From Butyrivibrio sp. (lineage in GTDB: Bacteria; Bacillota; Clostridia; Lachnospirales; Lachnospiraceae), in assembly GCA_015056495.1 (NCBI GenBank), contig SVGC01000005.1, positions 13,265 through 55,465 on the forward strand: DNA of 42,201 nucleotides, read 5' to 3'. Below the pieces are notes generated by a model. The model searched no databases and was not told where the DNA came from. It saw only the letters and a program-made list of their open reading frames with translations. This document shows, piece after piece, positions 27,313 through 34,525 of the stretch. The position numbers were made by a program, and so were the translations under genes. Each line of letters starts with the position of its first letter. Positions within the stretch are counted from its first letter, which is position 1.

Positions 27313-28344
27313 TTATTTTAGCTCATTGGAAAGATTTAGTATTATCTCTGCCTCTTCAGAAGATAACTCTTTTACCCAAGGATTGCGATGAGACATATCG
27401 ACAGGGCATTTAACATTGGCAGCATCCACTACCACTCCTCCATATTCGGCAAAAGAGGTATCCGGCTCATCCTTGGTAACAGCACCCCATCCGGAAAAAC
27501 GATATGGTGATATAGAGCTGTCATATCTGCAGTTGATGAAGGCAGCCTGTGCTTCTTCTCTCCAAGGGCGTCCAAGAAAAACGCTGCCCTGACCACAACC
27601 TTCTTCTCCATGTATAAAGCAATCCACAAATACCATTCCTAAATTGTCTTTTGATCCACAAGGCGCAGTAATATAACCGTTTACAAAATCCTTGGTCTGT
27701 CCGATCTGATCCTTATCCTGAGCTGCATTAGGGTCTTCATCCAGCGCATGCTCCCTGTCTCTGTTTATGATGTCACATCCTTCAAAGAGGACGTCAGCTC
27801 CGCCAAAAATGAAGTCCACATCACCTACTATCCTGCAATTCTTATAGTATTGCCTGGTAAGTTTTCTGGCTGTCAGCATACGAGGTCCATAGAAGCCGTT
27901 TTTCTGTCTCTCACTAACTGGAAGTGGTGACATGAAAAGAGTATCCTGATGTCCCTCAAGCACAACATTTTCTGCATATACTCTGTCACTATCTGCATAC
28001 AGGGCAAGAGCCTGACCTACAAGTCTGCCATCTCCTGCTGTATTTCTGATAGTAAGATTTTTCAGAACAGCCTTTTGTCCACCTACAAAAAGAGTGGCTG
28101 TTCTAAAGGTTCCTCTCTTATTACCATCCGGATGAATATCCAAGGCGCCATCATTCCAAGTGATGATGGTATTCTCTGCACTTTCTCCTTCAAGTGTTAT
28201 ATCCTTTTTCTCGCAAAAAATGCGTTCTTCGTATACGCCTGCAGCAATATGTATCACTGCACTCTCTTCGTATGGCACTGCATCTACTGCTTCCTGCAAT
28301 GTCTTATAATCCCCGTTTTCTTTACCAACACTAATTTCAAGCAT
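27313..28344 (-). CDS. Intracellular pectinesterase (CE8)
   Basis: The 343-residue enzyme has no signal peptide, so it should remove methyl groups from imported methylated oligogalacturonides in the cytoplasm. CE8 motifs are visible: YKTLQEAVDAVP at the start, GHQDTL (about 131), GDVDFIFGG (about 175-183, catalytic Asp), LGRPWRE (about 257-263), and FSGWGAV near the end. It lies downstream of the GH28 gene across a 234-bp gap filled by an inverted-repeat element, and upstream of mtnA. The start has GAGGGA upstream, 22 bp from the end of the element. Confidence 0.93.
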   Translation of the reverse strand: MLEISVGKENGDYKTLQEAVDAVPYEESAVIHIAAGVYEERIFCEKKDITLEGESAENTIITWNDGALDIHPDGNKRGTFRTATLFVGGQKAVLKNLTIRNTAGDGRLVGQALALYADSDRVYAENVVLEGHQDTLFMSPLPVSERQKNGFYGPRMLTARKLTRQYYKNCRIVGDVDFIFGGADVLFEGCDIINRDREHALDEDPNAAQDKDQIGQTKDFVNGYITAPCGSKDNLGMVFVDCFIHGEEGCGQGSVFLGRPWREEAQAAFINCRYDSSISPYRFSGWGAVTKDEPDTSFAEYGGVVVDAANVKCPVDMSHRNPWVKELSSEEAEIILNLSNELK

Positions 28345-28365
28345 AACTTTTCCCTCGTCAAAAAA

Positions 28366-28572
28366 TGAGTCAGTGGGGACGTATCAGATTGACTCATTTT
28401 TGTCACTTTGTGACAAAAATATGCAAATAGGCTATTTAAAGGCGACTTCGTCGCAGAGCCTATTTGCCTCTTGAATCATATTCTCACGAAATCCGCAGCC
28501 AGTGCGGATTTCTATTTGTGCTCATAAAAAAAATATGTAAATGAGTCAATCTGATACGTCCCCACTGACTCA
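28366..28572. repeat. 207-bp element with perfect 31-bp terminal inverted repeats
   Basis: The ends 28366-28396 and 28542-28572 are exact reverse complements of 31 bp. Each has TGAGTCA/TGACTCA heptamers around GATACGTCCCC or its complement, as in the array at 12649-12744. The 145-bp interior can form three further hairpins: TTTTTGTCAC with GTGACAAAAA (28397-28419), GCAAATAGGCT with AGCCTATTTGC enclosing GCGAC/GTCGC (28423-28467), and GAAATCCGCA with TGCGGATTTC (28488-28512). It has no coding capacity and no clear target-site duplication. It resembles a REPIN or a MITE and fills the gap between the GH28 and CE8 genes. Confidence 0.8.
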
Positions 28573-28578
28573 CCCTGA

Positions 28579-30153
28579 TTATTTGTAGAGCAGTTCTGTA
28601 ATATCACTATTCTCAACATCAATAAGCTCAGGCTTATCGTCAACGCTACCTTCGATGGTCACATTGTTCAAAATAAGCTGTTTAACATTTCTTGCAAAAA
28701 TGCTTCTGCCACTCATTGGATCGAAATTGTCCATCATGATAGGAGTCTGTGGCTTGCGCTCTGACTCAGGCAGGAAGGATACAACAATATTAGAAAAGCT
28801 GAGCTTTTCAATAGGTCTCTCAGGAAGTCCAAATGCACAGATAGCACAAGCGCTGGAGCCTGTTGCCACGATATCTCTGGCTGTAATAGAGCCAATCATA
28901 GGTGTCATCTCTGTAACAGGTGCCATTTCCTGACTCTGAACGTAGTCACTGTGTCCATCAGGATCACAGAAATAGAACATGTTAACTGTAAATGGCATAA
29001 GAACGCCATCCATTTTGATCTTTTCAAAAAGAATATCATCTAAAACTGAGTGCTTACCTCTGCCTCTGCGAGTCTTGATACGAAGTCCTCTGTCTGTACC
29101 ATCAAAGATACACTGAGATACTTTGACATCAGTAACACCGCCTGCTGCCTCACTACCAACAGTTACAGAGCCATGACCTCTCTCAAACTTACAATTGCGG
29201 ATATTAAGACCTGTTGTAGGCTTGTAGTGATTGAGGGCCATATAATACTTACCTGATTTGATGGCAATGCAGTCATCTCCTACAGATATTGTAGTTCCGA
29301 GGATAAGGGTATTGCCGCAGCTCTCCGGATCAAGTCCGTCAGTATTTGGTGAATCTGATGGATTGTGGATATACAGATTCAGGAATGATATATTATCACA
29401 ATAGTATGGATGTACTGTCCAAGCAGGTGAATTCTGAACTGTCAGATTCTGCATGCGGACATTCTGGCATCTGCAGAGATATACTGTGTTTGGTCTCCAT
29501 GCAAGGCGTTTTTCCTTAGGATTAACCCACCAGTCACCGTTTTGCGCATTGCCATCCAGCACGCCACTTCCGATAATATCAAGATTTTCAGCATCTATAG
29601 CTGTAATAAGAGATGCAAAAGATGTAAGCGGATTACCTTCCCAGCTTACTATATTGTATTCACTCTTTTCATCAGTAGAAAGTGTCATTCCAGGAAGGAT
29701 CGGATACATTGTCCTGTCAGTGCTTCCAAGAAGAACTGCTCCCTGAGCAAGATACAGAGTCATATCGCTCTTCAAAAACAATGGTGTTGTAAGATATGTT
29801 CCCTCAGGAATATATACACAGCCATCCTTTGGGCAAGACATGATTGCAGCCTGAATAGCAGCTGTATCAAGCTTTTCTCCATCACCTACAGCACCAAATT
29901 TCTTTACATTCAAAAGAACACTTTCGTATTTTGTCTTAATTTCTTCAGAATATACTTCTCCCTTGTATTTCAAGGTAATAGTATACTTATGATCCGGAAT
30001 CAGATCCACAATGCTGACAACATTTTTGTTTGATTCAAGAACCTTTTTGCCATCAAGTTCCAATTCAAAGTTGTCTTCCAGTTCATAGATTGCATCATTG
30101 CATAATTCAATAGTCACACTTCGATTAAATACTTCTATTACAGAAAATTTCAT
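28579..30153 (-). CDS. Intracellular polygalacturonase (GH28)
   Basis: The 524-residue enzyme has a short N-terminal beta domain (about 1-75, Fn3-like) and a GH28 beta-helix starting NVKKFGAVGDGEKLDTAAIQ. All four family motifs are present: NTDGLDPESC (about 268-277), GDDCIAIKSG (about 291-300, catalytic Asp pair), GHGSVTVGSE (about 325-334) and RIKTRRGRG (about 357-365). No signal peptide is seen, which fits an exo-acting enzyme trimming imported oligogalacturonides, though exo versus endo action is inferred. The start is GAAGAGGTACGAG then ATG. A 26-bp palindrome lies 23 bp upstream. Confidence 0.93.
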   Translation of the reverse strand: MKFSVIEVFNRSVTIELCNDAIYELEDNFELELDGKKVLESNKNVVSIVDLIPDHKYTITLKYKGEVYSEEIKTKYESVLLNVKKFGAVGDGEKLDTAAIQAAIMSCPKDGCVYIPEGTYLTTPLFLKSDMTLYLAQGAVLLGSTDRTMYPILPGMTLSTDEKSEYNIVSWEGNPLTSFASLITAIDAENLDIIGSGVLDGNAQNGDWWVNPKEKRLAWRPNTVYLCRCQNVRMQNLTVQNSPAWTVHPYYCDNISFLNLYIHNPSDSPNTDGLDPESCGNTLILGTTISVGDDCIAIKSGKYYMALNHYKPTTGLNIRNCKFERGHGSVTVGSEAAGGVTDVKVSQCIFDGTDRGLRIKTRRGRGKHSVLDDILFEKIKMDGVLMPFTVNMFYFCDPDGHSDYVQSQEMAPVTEMTPMIGSITARDIVATGSSACAICAFGLPERPIEKLSFSNIVVSFLPESERKPQTPIMMDNFDPMSGRSIFARNVKQLILNNVTIEGSVDDKPELIDVENSDITELLYK

Positions 30154-30175
30154 CTCGTACCTCTTCGCATATTTT

Positions 30176-30201
30176 TTAAAATGTAACCCCTTACATTTTA
30201 A
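30176..30201. promoter_or_regulatory. Palindromic operator upstream of the GH28 gene
   Basis: TTAAAATGTAA and TTACATTTTAA are perfect 11-base arms around CCCC, 23 bp upstream of the GH28 start. The core TGTAA-N4-TTACA also occurs 45 bp upstream of the giant pectinase gene. It resembles cre or another LacI-family operator but lacks the central CG. Confidence 0.6.
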
Positions 30202-30260
30202 TCCACATCATATACTAACACAAAAAAACTCTTACGTGAACGAGCATATCTAACAGATTT

Positions 30261-32222
30261 TCATAAGTTTTTTTGTATCTCTAATAATTCTGATTTATAT
30301 GGCGAATTAGCACGGACAAAAACAGGCGGTCTTCCGAGAGGTGTGCGCACTGTAATAAAGCCACCCTGAAATACAAGGCCGGTAAACAGCTGTATCCACG
30401 TATCTTGAGGCAGGTAAACGGTCCTCTCCACATTATCCTCTTCAATAACAGGTGCAACCAGAATATCTCTTCCAAGCATATACTCATATTTCTCTGTATA
30501 GGCTTTTTCCTCATCATAATGGAAAAAAAGCGGCCTGATCATAGGAAATCCCTGCTCTATAGCTTCTCGTTCAAGTAGTTTTAAATAATCTCCAAGAAGT
30601 ACATGTATCCTTGACATTATGCTGATATTTTTTCGAATTTCATCGCTATCATCAAACTGATAATTTCTAGTAGGATAATTACCTTCCTCTGTAAACATCA
30701 ATGGTGAAAAAGCTGCCATCTCTGCCCATCTTATAAGATTTTCATCAGTTCTGGTCATCTGCTTGGTTGCAATCTGTCCGCCTATCTCAAAAAAATTAAA
30801 TACAGAACCGCTAAGGCCCATAGATAATACTGCAGGAATAGCGCTTGGAAGCCCATAATCCTTGGACCAGTCTACGTGATGATATCCGGTATTCATCATA
30901 GAAGAATACTGTATACTATTCATGAACCCTGACCTTGAAAATACGACTATATCTCTTTCTCTATTACATTCAACAACAACCTCACGATTTAATCTGGCCC
31001 ACAACAGAGGCCATTTATTATGAGCTTCGTATGGATCTGAGCCATCATACAATTGGCAATTTACAGGCAGATATTCTCCATAATCTGCAAACCAGCCATC
31101 CATACCTATATCAACCATATTGTTCTTAATGATATCTTTAAACCAGGTACAGGCCTGTGGATTAGTCAGGTCAAGCATTCCAATGAAAAAAGACAATATC
31201 TTGATGACATAATCCTTTCCTCTTTCATTTTTTACAAGATATCCTTTTTCGGATGCCTCTTTAAATAATTCGCCTCCGTAAATTATAAAAGGATTTATAT
31301 AGCCTATAAATTTCATGCCATTTTCATGAAGCTCGACTATCTCACCACGAAGATTGGGATATAGCTTGGTATCCACTGACCAGTTGCAATTAACATGATA
31401 ACCATACTCCGTTTTGATAAATCCGGACCAGTCTCTGCAATATATAGCTTTAACAGCCATGTTACTTCCTGCTATCCTTTGGAGTTTTCTCTTATACTCA
31501 TCAACTCCACGCTGGATCCCCAGTATCATCCCATCATATATCCAATCCGGAAGAATACTGGCTTTTCCAACTATTTCACTGATCATAGTAGCAATTCTCT
31601 CATAGCTTGAGGCTGAGCCTATAACTATTTCAGCACTGCCATGCATAAATATCTTACTTGACCTTTCATTCCTAAAGTCAAATTCCATATATTTTGAAGT
31701 ATCAACAAAGATAAAATATTTTTTACTGGAGACGCAGATTGGCTGAACAAAATAGGATTCATATTTCCCAAATTTTTCCAGATAGTCAGCATCTACACCA
31801 TGAACTCTTTCACGAATGCTTTTTTTGGCAAGTCTTAGGGAATTCTGGTGTTCTGCAGACCATATCCTGACACGTTCACCCTTTAGATCCAACTTGGAAT
31901 AGGTTGCACCACAACCATAGAAATGTTCTGATCTGTCAGATGGAAGTATCACAGCCACTCTGTTATAAGTATGGTCCGTGAGTTGTACCTTGATCTTGAT
32001 CTTGTCATCAACTCTCATGGCAGTAAGGCTACCTACCTTACCTGCCTTACTATCAATCAGTCCAAGGATAAAATAATTGTCATCCTCTGATATAAGTTCT
32101 GTAGAAAGGTTCTTGCGTACATACAATATGTCCCTATATTTATAACTACCACGATGGATGGCAAAAAATGCACGACCTTTATATATTTCAACGCTTACAT
32201 TTTTTATGTCTTTCAGTTCCAT
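30261..32222 (-). CDS. GH31 glycoside hydrolase related to the YihQ group
   Basis: The 653-residue cytoplasmic protein follows the Escherichia coli YihQ (sulfoquinovosidase) layout closely in its second half: YINPFIIYGGELFKEASEKGYL, LDLTNPQACTWFKDIIKNNM, and YMLGRDILVAPVIEED. The expected nucleophile is Asp380 (WFADYGEYLP) and the acid/base is Asp451 (HHVDWSKDYG). The residues I recall as binding sulfonate in YihQ (Arg301, Trp304, Tyr508) align here with His, Cys and Gln, so sulfoquinovose is unlikely and an alpha-glucoside or alpha-xyloside is more probable. It ends 107 bp before the GH28 gene. Its ribosome binding region AAGAGGTACG is shared with that gene. Confidence 0.83.
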   Translation of the reverse strand: MELKDIKNVSVEIYKGRAFFAIHRGSYKYRDILYVRKNLSTELISEDDNYFILGLIDSKAGKVGSLTAMRVDDKIKIKVQLTDHTYNRVAVILPSDRSEHFYGCGATYSKLDLKGERVRIWSAEHQNSLRLAKKSIRERVHGVDADYLEKFGKYESYFVQPICVSSKKYFIFVDTSKYMEFDFRNERSSKIFMHGSAEIVIGSASSYERIATMISEIVGKASILPDWIYDGMILGIQRGVDEYKRKLQRIAGSNMAVKAIYCRDWSGFIKTEYGYHVNCNWSVDTKLYPNLRGEIVELHENGMKFIGYINPFIIYGGELFKEASEKGYLVKNERGKDYVIKILSFFIGMLDLTNPQACTWFKDIIKNNMVDIGMDGWFADYGEYLPVNCQLYDGSDPYEAHNKWPLLWARLNREVVVECNRERDIVVFSRSGFMNSIQYSSMMNTGYHHVDWSKDYGLPSAIPAVLSMGLSGSVFNFFEIGGQIATKQMTRTDENLIRWAEMAAFSPLMFTEEGNYPTRNYQFDDSDEIRKNISIMSRIHVLLGDYLKLLEREAIEQGFPMIRPLFFHYDEEKAYTEKYEYMLGRDILVAPVIEEDNVERTVYLPQDTWIQLFTGLVFQGGFITVRTPLGRPPVFVRANSPYKSELLEIQKNL

Positions 32223-32304
32223 ATAACGTACCTCTTGGAATACAATCCAAACAAAATAACGTCCCGATAATTTTTATTATAAAATATCGTATAATAATAG
32301 ACAA

Positions 32305-32351
32305 TGAAAAAGGACAGCTGTAATTATTAAAAATCAATAACTACGCTGTCC
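32305..32351 (-). terminator. Terminator of the 167-residue unknown gene
   Basis: GGACAGC (32312-32318) and GCTGTCC (32345-32351) close a stem with a long AT-rich loop, followed on the minus strand by TTTTT. It lies 9 bases beyond the stop codon. Confidence 0.6.
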
Positions 32352-32359
32352 CTAACTTT

Positions 32360-32863
32360 TCAAGAAACTGTTGTTTTTTTATCTTCTTTTTCAAAGGTCC
32401 ATTCCAAAGCTGAATCTATCATCTTGATAAGCTCCAGAACACTTCTGAAATGTTCACGTTTATTCTGTTCCTTCCAGACCACTTCGCCCTGCCAGGATGC
32501 ATTTTGTCTGAATTTCACATGAACTATGAAAGTTCCACATTTGCCATTTTTACCCTGAACATCAAGCTTTTCAACTTTCTTGCTCTTATCAAGGATGTTG
32601 ACTTTTTTAGGAGCAGATACTTCATTTACAAAGCTCCTTGTCTTCATTGCTGCCTGAGGAAATCCCCATTCATCAAATAATTTGTCCATCTGAATGATCA
32701 TATCTATCATACTGTCAAATGTAACAGGCTCCTGATCATACTGCTGCCATATGCAGCCCTGATAGTCACCATCACCATTTGAATCAATACAGATACTGAT
32801 CAGATTTGGTGCAAACAGTTTATACTGCGTTACACTCATGTCCGCTATTCCACCTTTTTCCAT
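32360..32863 (-). CDS. Unrecognised 167-residue protein
   Basis: The start is placed at the ATG preceded by GAGGGGGTAAAA; an in-frame TTG 18 bp upstream has no site. The product is soluble, without signal or membrane segments. The N-terminal half contains QYKLFAPNLISICIDSNGDGDYQGCIWQQYD and a helix around VTFDSMIDMIIQMDKLFDEWGFPQAAMKTRSF. The C-terminal half (about 105-160) reads GTFIVHVKFRQNASWQGEVVW and then SVLELIKMIDSAL, a pattern of beta strands and a helix. No family is recognised. It lies downstream of the BTAD regulator (132-bp gap) and has its own terminator, so a link to that regulator is possible. Confidence 0.75.
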   Translation of the reverse strand: MEKGGIADMSVTQYKLFAPNLISICIDSNGDGDYQGCIWQQYDQEPVTFDSMIDMIIQMDKLFDEWGFPQAAMKTRSFVNEVSAPKKVNILDKSKKVEKLDVQGKNGKCGTFIVHVKFRQNASWQGEVVWKEQNKREHFRSVLELIKMIDSALEWTFEKEDKKTTVS

Positions 32864-32995
32864 TTTTACCCCCTCAAGCAAAAACAGGCGTGTACGTATT
32901 ACCGTTTATTTAAATCCATACATACACTATAACACTTTTATGATCACAAAAAGTATAATAATCTATCTTTTTTTTCAACTTTTTTATCAGAACAG

Positions 32996-34213
32996 TCAGG
33001 CGCTTCTCAATTCAGCTAAAGATGTCACCGTATATACAATACCGAACTTCTTTTTACTGAGCCTCTTGACTTCATTATTCAAACGTCTGAAAATCGTGTC
33101 ACAGTCTTCCTGACTGGTTCCCACCAGCAGTATGAGGAATTGTGAATCACTGTATTTAGTATAAGTGTCTCCACTTCTTAGAGCATTATGAATAGCCTGC
33201 TTTAAGATATGTGATGCATTTTTTAACTTGGCAGCATTATGAATAGGCTGTCCCTTGTAATCAAGCACATTACAGAGCATCAGATATACTGAATAGCCTG
33301 TACGTTCCATATTTCTGCTAAGAACATTGTAAGCATCTATAAAACCAGGATATGAGCAGTTATAGGCACCTTCGTCATTATGAGTTTCTTTCTGAGCCAT
33401 AAAAAACTGTCCCTGGATATCTTCAATATTGCCTTCATTATTGAAGATCCTGGAGCTCATGCGCTCATAGCATTCCAACATTCTGGTTGAAGGTGGTATT
33501 CCCATTTCATCAGAATAGTAACGAACTGTCTGGTTGTACAATTTATAAGCCTGAGTGTATTCTTCCTTACACATAAGAGCATCTATCATCCCAACCTGCC
33601 ATTCTCTGTCAGGATATAGCCTTGAAGCCTTTTCATATATGGAATACATCTCATCAAATTCATTATTGCTCTTGCTGTACTCTGCAGCTTCATTTACTAC
33701 CACCTGGAATGTATCAAGAAGCCTGAGATTCTCTGTTATGACCCACATACGTGTACTGATATCAGGCAACAATACTCCATTATATATATCAATAGCCTCC
33801 ATCTGAAGCTCATGACGCTTCTTAGGATTGCTCTCACTCTCGGCAAGAGCTGCAAGCTCATAAAAAGTATTTACATCAATATGAGCTTCTATCTCAGGGT
33901 CCGGATAATACTTGCCATTTCTAAGCACAACATAATTGCAGTCAGGAAGCCCTGCATTGGTACATTGCTTCTTGAGCTGATAAATCAGATTATTGACGCT
34001 GTTGTTGAGATTGGAGTATTTCTCAGTATCAAAGATTGCCTCAACGATCTGTTCTTTTGATACTCCATCTTCAGAATTTAACCACAAAAGCTGCAGCAAC
34101 TGCAGATATTTAGAGGTGGCCCCGCCTCTTCCAAGTACAATAGCTTTTCTTCCACTTGTCATGGAAAAGCTTCCCAACATCTTAACATTAAGAATCAGTT
34201 TTGGTTTACCCAT
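32996..34213 (-). CDS. SARP/BTAD-type regulator with degenerate GGDEF-like C-terminus
   Basis: The start is set at the ATG before GKPKLILNVKMLGSFSM, where the fold begins (AAAGGA lies 12 bases upstream); an in-frame ATG at 34342 would add 43 residues. Residues about 5-100 are a winged-helix DNA-binding domain (LQLLQLLWLNSEDGVSKEQIVEAIF). Residues 110-250 form a BTAD helical repeat domain (HIDVNTFYELAALAESE; YPDREWQVGMIDALMCKEEYTQAYKLYNQTVRYYSDEMG). Residues about 300-405 resemble a nucleotide cyclase fold (GYSVYLMLCNVLD; DTYTKYSDSQFLILLVGTSQEDCDTIFRRLN). The GGDEF position reads SDSQF, so no cyclase activity is expected. It precedes the unknown 167-residue gene and follows the 1689-residue surface protein. 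Confidence 0.8.
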   Translation of the reverse strand: MGKPKLILNVKMLGSFSMTSGRKAIVLGRGGATSKYLQLLQLLWLNSEDGVSKEQIVEAIFDTEKYSNLNNSVNNLIYQLKKQCTNAGLPDCNYVVLRNGKYYPDPEIEAHIDVNTFYELAALAESESNPKKRHELQMEAIDIYNGVLLPDISTRMWVITENLRLLDTFQVVVNEAAEYSKSNNEFDEMYSIYEKASRLYPDREWQVGMIDALMCKEEYTQAYKLYNQTVRYYSDEMGIPPSTRMLECYERMSSRIFNNEGNIEDIQGQFFMAQKETHNDEGAYNCSYPGFIDAYNVLSRNMERTGYSVYLMLCNVLDYKGQPIHNAAKLKNASHILKQAIHNALRSGDTYTKYSDSQFLILLVGTSQEDCDTIFRRLNNEVKRLSKKKFGIVYTVTSLAELRSA

Positions 34214-34370
34214 AACAATACTTTTTCCTTTATTGTTTAAAAAATACTCTCCATATCCGTCTTCCACCCATGTCTCTACTTTGCTGCCCCTCGAATAGGA
34301 AATCATCCATATTCTAACATATAATCTCCCAATATCCCACAACTCTTTTTACTAAATCATCCAAACTTTA

Positions 34371-34410
34371 TTGTTACTGTTCACTCGCTAACAGCTCGCT
34401 CCAGTAACAA
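34371..34410. repeat. Hairpin element shared with 4632-4663
   Basis: TTGTTACTG (34371-34379) and CAGTAACAA (34402-34410) form a perfect 9-bp stem. The interior CACTCGCT and GCTCCAGT are shared with the element behind the giant pectinase gene. It lies beyond the terminator of the 1689-residue surface protein and upstream of the BTAD gene. Confidence 0.45.
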
Positions 34411-34444
34411 AGACGGTGATGAGGAATGGACTCCATACATAGGG

Positions 34445-34489
34445 AAAGAGGCAGGTGGCGCCTCTGGGAGGGTATCCACCTGCCTCTTT
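34445..34489 (-). terminator. Terminator of the 1689-residue surface protein gene
   Basis: AAAGAGGCAGGTGG (34445-34458) and CCACCTGCCTCTTT (34476-34489) form a perfect 14-bp stem 36 bases beyond the stop. The T run is short, so efficiency is uncertain. The following context GAAAAAGGGTTTGCTATATGA is nearly identical at the end of the paralogous gene at 40004. Confidence 0.75.
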
Positions 34490-34525
34490 GAAAAAGGGTT
34501 TGCTATATGAGTTTTTTAGTTGACG

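Noticed and set aside
28366..28572. Insertion sequence
   Set aside because: It is 207 bp, has no coding capacity and no visible target-site duplication.
30261..32222. Straight annotation as sulfoquinovosidase
   Set aside because: The sulfonate-binding residues I recall from YihQ are not conserved, so only the GH31 family is claimed.
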